Assembly (NCBI RefSeq): GCF_004362215.1
Contig: NZ_SNWR01000002.1
Coordinates: 434,001-498,000, forward strand
DNA: 64,000 nt
Reading direction: 5' to 3'
DNA from: Paractinoplanes brasiliensis
GTDB taxonomy: Bacteria; Actinomycetota; Actinomycetes; Mycobacteriales; Micromonosporaceae
The notes beneath the pieces were generated by a model. It was given only the letters and a program-made list of their open reading frames with translations. It was not told where the DNA came from and searched no databases. The position numbers and the translations under genes are program-made. Below, piece by piece: positions 59,956 through 64,000 of this stretch (position 1 is the first letter of the stretch; the number at the start of each line of letters is the position of its first letter).

Positions 59956-62583
59956 GTGGTGTCCATCGAAACGAGCGCGGATTCTGCCGGTTCACTGCTG
60001 TCCTCGAAGTTCGTCGTGCCCTCCCCACCGCCGTTCATGGTCGACCGGCCGGCGTTGACGGCCCGGATCACCGAGGGGGTGCAGGGTCCGGTCACGGTGG
60101 TCACCGGCCTGGCCGGGAGCGGCAAGACCCAGTTGCTGGCCTCCTGGGTACGCGGCCGGGCGGTGCGCTGGCCGATCGTCTGGATCACCGTCGAGCCCGG
60201 GGACGAGCGCAGCTCCACCTTCTGGACCTATCTGGTCGAGGGCCTGCACAGGGTGGGAGTGCCGGTTCCGGTGCGGGTCCCGGCCGCACCCGGGGCGATG
60301 GCGGGCCGGCCGTTCCTGGCCCGCCTCGCCGAGACCCTGGCCGGGTGGCCGACCCCCGTCGTGCTGGTGCTCGACGGCGCCTCCCAGCTCGCCGGCCGTG
60401 ACTGGGCGGCCGGGCTGGAGTTCCTGCTGAGCCACGCGAGCACCCTGCGGCTGGTGCTCAGCGGCCGGTGGGACCCGCCGCTGCCGCTCTACCGCTACCG
60501 GCTCGCCGGGCAGCTGCTCGAGCTACGCACGGCCGACCTGGCGTTCCGCCGCGACGAGGCGGCCCGGCTGGTCGCGCTGCAGGGCGTGGACCTCACCGAG
60601 CAGCAACTCGACGACCTGCTCGAGCAGACCGAGGGGTGGGCCGCGGGTATCCGCCTGTACGCCTCGGCCCGGCAGGCGGCCACCGAGTCCGGCCCGGCGC
60701 CCGCGTTCACCGGGAACGAGTCGACGGTGGCCGAGTACTTCATCGGCGAGGTTCTGCGCTATCAGGCGCCGGCCGTGCGCCGCTTCCTGCTCGAGACCAG
60801 CGTGCTCGACACGTTCACGGCCGAGTTCGCCGCGGCGGTGACCACCCGTACCGACGCCGGCCGCCTGCTCGGCGCTCTGACCCGGGAGAACGCGTTCATC
60901 CAGCCGGTCGGCGACGGCACCGGGCTCTACCGCCACCACCGGTTGTTCGCCGAGCTGCTGCGGGCCCAGCTCGCCTGGGCCGAGCCCGACCAGGTGGCGC
61001 TGCTGCACCAGCGGGCTGCCGCGTGGCTGTACGGCCACGGCCGGCTCGCCGACGCGGTGGCGCACAGCCGGCAGGCCGGGGACTGGACGGGCGCGGCGAC
61101 GATGGTGATCGAGGACTTCGCACTCGGCCGGCTCGTGATCGAGGGCAGCGCCGGGCGTCTGGGAAGCGTCTTCGCCGGGCTGCCGGAGCACCTGACCAAC
61201 CCCGAGACCGTGCTGGTTCGCGCCGCCCTGAGCTACGGCGACGGCGATCACCTGCGGGCGGCCGAGCAGTTCACGTACGCGAGCAAGCTGCTCACCGCCT
61301 ACGGCAGCAGCTGCGGCGAAGGGCTGACGCTGGCCTTCCACCTGATGCGGCTGCTGACCCTGGCCGCCGGGCCGGAGCCCGAGCGGGTCGAGGAGCTGGC
61401 CCCGGTGGTCCGGACGTTCCTGACCGTCGCGCCGCCGCGCCGGCTGGACCGTCACCCCGAGCTGCGGATGCTCGTGTACGCGGCCGAGGGGATGGCCCGG
61501 GGGGCCTACAGCGCCGGTGACGAGACGGTGAACGCCCTGGCCGAGGCGGTGGCGGCGGCAGAGCCGGGCGCCGAGCTGGTGAAGATCGACTGTCTGGGCC
61601 GGCTGGCGGTGACCGAGGCGTACCGGGGCCGGCTGGGCCGGGCCGAGGCGTACGCCCGGCAGGCTCTCGACCTGGCCTGCGAATGCGGGCTGAGCCGCGA
61701 CCGGTGGCCCGCCGCGGCCGAGGTCGCGCTGGCCTGGGTCGCCCTCGAGCGTTACGACATCGAGGCTGCCGACCGGCACCTGCGCACGGCGCATCCGCTC
61801 TGCGCCTCCGGCGCCGACGGCCCCGCCGTCCTCGCCTATGCCGTGGTCAAGGCGCGCCGGCTGCAGATTCGAGGCGAGACCCGGCAGGTGATGAGCGTGC
61901 TGGTAGCGGCGTCGGAGAGCGGCGAGGAGGCGCCACGGTGGCTGGCCCGGGAGGCCGTCCTGAGCCGGGCGCGGATGCTGATCGTCACGGGACACATCGC
62001 CGAGGCGGCCGGCCTGATCGCAGCCCTGCCCGACAAGCGCACCGCCGACGTGGCCGTCACCCACGCCGCGGTGCTGATGGCCCAGGGTGACGGCGAACAG
62101 GCCCACACGATCGCCACCGCTGTGGTCCGGACGAGCGGGGTGCCCCGGCCGGTCGTGCTGGACGCCTGGCTACTTCTGGCGATGCTGGCGCAGGGCGACG
62201 ACGACGCGGCCGCCCGGGACGCGTTGCGCCAGGCGCTGGCGGTCGCGGGTCCGGAGGCGTACCGCCGTCCGGTGCACCAGGTGTGGAACGGGCTGCGCCG
62301 GCTGCTGCGCGACGAGGAGCGGCACGCAGTGCAGCAGCGCGTGCTCGGCGCCGGACCGGCCGGCACGTCCGTGGCAGAGCCGATCGTGGTCGAGGCGCTG
62401 AGCAGGCGTGAGCTGGACGTGCTGCGCGGGATGGCCGAGATGCTGCCGACCGAGGAGATCGCGGCCTCGATGTACGTCTCGATCAACACGGTCAAGACCC
62501 ACGTCCGCAACATTCTGCGCAAGCTGTCGGCGTCGCGTCGCAACGAGGCGGTGCGCCGGGCCCGCGCCCTCAAGCTGATCTGA
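59956..62583 (+). CDS. Large ATP-binding LuxR-family regulator (MalT/LAL type)
   Basis: An 875-residue regulator: Walker A GLAGSGKTQLL (about 46-56), P-loop ATPase of the STAND/MalT type with VVLVLDGASQL (Walker B), a long TPR-like helical region (about 330-780) and a C-terminal LuxR HTH (LSRRELDVLRGMAEMLPTEEIAASMYVSINTVKTHVRNILRKL). GTG at 59956 behind AGGGGG. Located after the two glycosidase genes; MalT-type proteins respond to sugars, so control of this operon is plausible. Convergent, with no gap, to the DUF7144-like gene. Confidence 0.88.
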   Translation: MVSIETSADSAGSLLSSKFVVPSPPPFMVDRPALTARITEGVQGPVTVVTGLAGSGKTQLLASWVRGRAVRWPIVWITVEPGDERSSTFWTYLVEGLHRVGVPVPVRVPAAPGAMAGRPFLARLAETLAGWPTPVVLVLDGASQLAGRDWAAGLEFLLSHASTLRLVLSGRWDPPLPLYRYRLAGQLLELRTADLAFRRDEAARLVALQGVDLTEQQLDDLLEQTEGWAAGIRLYASARQAATESGPAPAFTGNESTVAEYFIGEVLRYQAPAVRRFLLETSVLDTFTAEFAAAVTTRTDAGRLLGALTRENAFIQPVGDGTGLYRHHRLFAELLRAQLAWAEPDQVALLHQRAAAWLYGHGRLADAVAHSRQAGDWTGAATMVIEDFALGRLVIEGSAGRLGSVFAGLPEHLTNPETVLVRAALSYGDGDHLRAAEQFTYASKLLTAYGSSCGEGLTLAFHLMRLLTLAAGPEPERVEELAPVVRTFLTVAPPRRLDRHPELRMLVYAAEGMARGAYSAGDETVNALAEAVAAAEPGAELVKIDCLGRLAVTEAYRGRLGRAEAYARQALDLACECGLSRDRWPAAAEVALAWVALERYDIEAADRHLRTAHPLCASGADGPAVLAYAVVKARRLQIRGETRQVMSVLVAASESGEEAPRWLAREAVLSRARMLIVTGHIAEAAGLIAALPDKRTADVAVTHAAVLMAQGDGEQAHTIATAVVRTSGVPRPVVLDAWLLLAMLAQGDDDAAARDALRQALAVAGPEAYRRPVHQVWNGLRRLLRDEERHAVQQRVLGAGPAGTSVAEPIVVEALSRRELDVLRGMAEMLPTEEIAASMYVSINTVKTHVRNILRKLSASRRNEAVRRARALKLI

Positions 62584-63036
62584 TCAGCTCTCGACCCGGG
62601 CCGGACGGACCTCGCCGCCGTGCGCCAGCAGGGCGTACAGGATCAGCAGGTCCATCGTGATCAGGATCGCGCCCCAGAGCGGCATGGCGGGCAGGAAGAG
62701 CAGGTGGACGAAGGCGCCGAGCGCGGCGATCAGCGCGCCCAGGATCCGCGCCCAGAGCCAGCCGGCCATGATGCCGGAGCCGGCGGACAGCGCCAGCACC
62801 CCGAGGACGAGATGCGTCCAGCCCCACACCGTGTAGTCCAGCTCGAGCACCAGCTCGTCCGACGTGACCACGAACACCTGCTCGCGGTAGAGCGCCGTCA
62901 CGCCCTCGACCACCTGGAACAGGCCCAGGGCGAGCAGCATGATCGCGCCGAACACGACCAGGCCGATCCAGGCGGTGGCGCCCGGCGCCGCAGCGGCGTC
63001 CGAGGGGCGTTCGGAGGCGTAACTGCTGCTCGACAT
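62584..63036 (-). CDS. DUF7144-like membrane protein (paralogue)
   Basis: 150 residues, four helices: WIGLVVFGAIMLLALGLFQVVEGVTALY, WGWTHLVLGVLALSAGSGIMAG, WARILGALIAALGAFVHLLFLP and MPLWGAILITMDLLILYALLAHG. Same layout as 54249-54692, with a divergent N-terminus. ATG at 63036 with GAGGAGGGC upstream. It is monocistronic. Confidence 0.82.
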   Translation of the reverse strand: MSSSSYASERPSDAAAAPGATAWIGLVVFGAIMLLALGLFQVVEGVTALYREQVFVVTSDELVLELDYTVWGWTHLVLGVLALSAGSGIMAGWLWARILGALIAALGAFVHLLFLPAMPLWGAILITMDLLILYALLAHGGEVRPARVES

Positions 63037-63103
63037 CGTATGCCCTCCTCGCGGGCGCGGACGACCGGTGATCTCGAGCGTCCCGCAGTCGCCGGACCGG
63101 CGA

Positions 63104-63121
63104 CTCATACCGGGCGGATGA
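63104..63121. promoter_or_regulatory. Regulon palindrome, copy F
   Basis: CTCATACCGGGCGGATGA, 68-85 bases upstream of the DUF7144-like gene at 63036. Right half is perfect. Confidence 0.5.
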
Positions 63122-63408
63122 GCCGAACATAGGGATTATGTCTGACCTCTGTCCATGGAGGATGGTGTCTGCCAGTTTCGTGCAAAGCCTCTTGCCCTTG
63201 TGGAACGACTGTGTTTCCGTGGCGGAGGCGGCGACACCTAGTAATTACTGTCAGTTACAGGACCCCCTCCCGGACGGAGCATCCCCCCCGAAGATCTGGC
63301 TTCAGTGGTGAACGCTGCACGGCCGACGGCGCCCCGTCGTCGACCGGATCGTTCGTGTGGCGCAGTCGGGACTCCGATGCCGCGCGCAGCGGAACGAGGG
63401 GCGGGCGT
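63122..63408. promoter_or_regulatory. Control region before the last regulator gene
   Basis: The gap between the DUF7144-like gene (start 63036) and the LuxR gene at 63409 is 372 bases. Besides palindrome F it contains an AT-rich spot with perfect 10-bp palindrome AGTAATTACT (63240-63249) followed by TGTCAGTTACAG (63249-63260). No convincing ORF in it. The palindrome is an operator candidate for the LuxR gene. Confidence 0.35.
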
Positions 63409-64000
63409 ATGAGCGAGGTCGCGGACAGCGAGGTCTACGTACGGACGGTCTCGGCGGAACGGGCGCGGTCGAGGTTGCCGGCCGGCCTGATCTGGCGGCC
63501 GCGCCTGATCGAAGCCTTGGACGCGGGGGTGCGCAACACGCTGACGCTGGTCTGCGCAGGCGCGGGCTGGGGCAAGTCTTCCCTGGTCGCCTCGTGGAGC
63601 GGCGCACGGTCGGTGTCCGGGCCGATCGCCTGGCTGACCGTGAATGACGAGCACAACGACCCTGGCGTGTTCTGGACCGACCTGGGCTCGGCGCTGTCGG
63701 CGGCCGGAGTGGTCCTGCGCGGATCCGGGCCGCCGGCCGCCGGCTACAGCATCCCGCGGCGGATCCTCGAGACGCTTTCCGTCCTGCCCGTCACGCTCGT
63801 GGTGGTGCTTGACGACGTGCACCGGCTGACCGACCGGCGAGTTCTCGGCGGGCTGGGCCGGCTGGTGCGGCCGGCCCCCGAGCGGGTCCGTTTTGTGATG
63901 GCCGGACGGCGTGAGCCCGGAATGTCGCTGCATCAGTTGCGGGTCACCGGCGCGCTGAGCGAGATCCGGGCCGCCGATCTCGGGTTCCGGGTGGAGGAGG
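63409..64000 (+). CDS. MalT/LAL-type LuxR-family regulator, 5' part (truncated by window end)
   Basis: The first 197 residues are present. They begin with MSEVADSEVYVRTVSAERARS and LPAGLIWRPRLIEALDAGVRNTLTLVCAGAGWGKSSLVASWS, with Walker A GAGWGKSS near 50-57, and Walker B TLVVVLDDVHRLTD near 136-149. The layout is like the gene at 59956-62583, so it is probably a paralogue with a C-terminal HTH beyond the window. ATG 63409 has GAGGGG upstream. Confidence 0.82.
   Translation, partial: MSEVADSEVYVRTVSAERARSRLPAGLIWRPRLIEALDAGVRNTLTLVCAGAGWGKSSLVASWSGARSVSGPIAWLTVNDEHNDPGVFWTDLGSALSAAGVVLRGSGPPAAGYSIPRRILETLSVLPVTLVVVLDDVHRLTDRRVLGGLGRLVRPAPERVRFVMAGRREPGMSLHQLRVTGALSEIRAADLGFRVEE

Overview
The window is high-GC DNA (roughly 70% or more by eye in most stretches) with frequent GTG and TTG starts, 4-base start/stop overlaps, many LuxR-type two-component pairs and several actinobacteria-typical families (S-adenosyl methyltransferase of the DUF574 type, CGNR zinc finger, DUF1269, SHOCT, LVIVD, DUF305). 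This points to an actinomycete, most likely of the Micromonosporaceae (Actinoplanes-like). The genus is an inference from gene content only. No rRNA, tRNA, CRISPR array or insertion sequence was seen.

Layout. (1) 1-14.3 kb: two divergent operons around a short AT-rich promoter region near 5.75 kb. Leftwards run an amino-acid-type ABC transporter (permease and binding protein each interrupted by a 1-base indel), two NtaA/DszA-type flavin monooxygenases and a GNAT acetyltransferase. Rightwards run an oligopeptide/nickel-type ABC transporter with a fused double ATPase, then two more luciferase-like monooxygenases. Together they look like organosulfur (S-alkyl-cysteine or sulfonate type) uptake and oxidation. 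Several of these genes carry in-frame minisatellites. The one in the ATPase linker is an array of ten perfect actinobacterial DnaA boxes. (2) 14.3-32.5 kb: a mixture of small operons: an ABC-2 type exporter next to a histidine kinase/response regulator pair, methyltransferase, CGNR regulator with EamA exporter, DedA, CheB-like protein, TrkA-type potassium channel, thiolase-like protein with nitronate monooxygenase, DUF305 and LVIVD proteins. (3) 32.5-39.5 kb: a three-gene leftward operon of visibly lower GC, without similarity to its neighbours. It encodes a 1534-residue protein (STAS-like, GHKL ATPase, two phosphoribosyltransferase-like domains, helical part, degenerate C-terminal ATPase-like part), a pseudo-receiver plus kinase-fold protein, and a small membrane-anchored coiled-coil protein. 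This is the best candidate for an undescribed signalling or conflict system. (4) 39.6-43.1 kb: QueA, SDR, and a GAF histidine kinase/LuxR regulator pair. (5) 43.5-64 kb: a stress or dormancy-like block (P-type cation ATPase, RDD, GCS2 ligase, SHOCT, two DUF1269, AI-2E, DUF2252, two DUF7144-like membrane proteins, GH63/MGH1-type glycosidase, GH13 enzyme) plus two large MalT/LAL-type regulators. Almost every operon in this block has an 18-bp palindrome of the type TTCATCCCGGGCGGATGA 33-90 bp upstream of its first gene, so the block is probably one regulon; the GAF kinase/regulator pair just upstream is the obvious candidate controller.

Start choices, domain calls and families come from reading the translated sequence; no database search was run. 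Residue positions are approximate.
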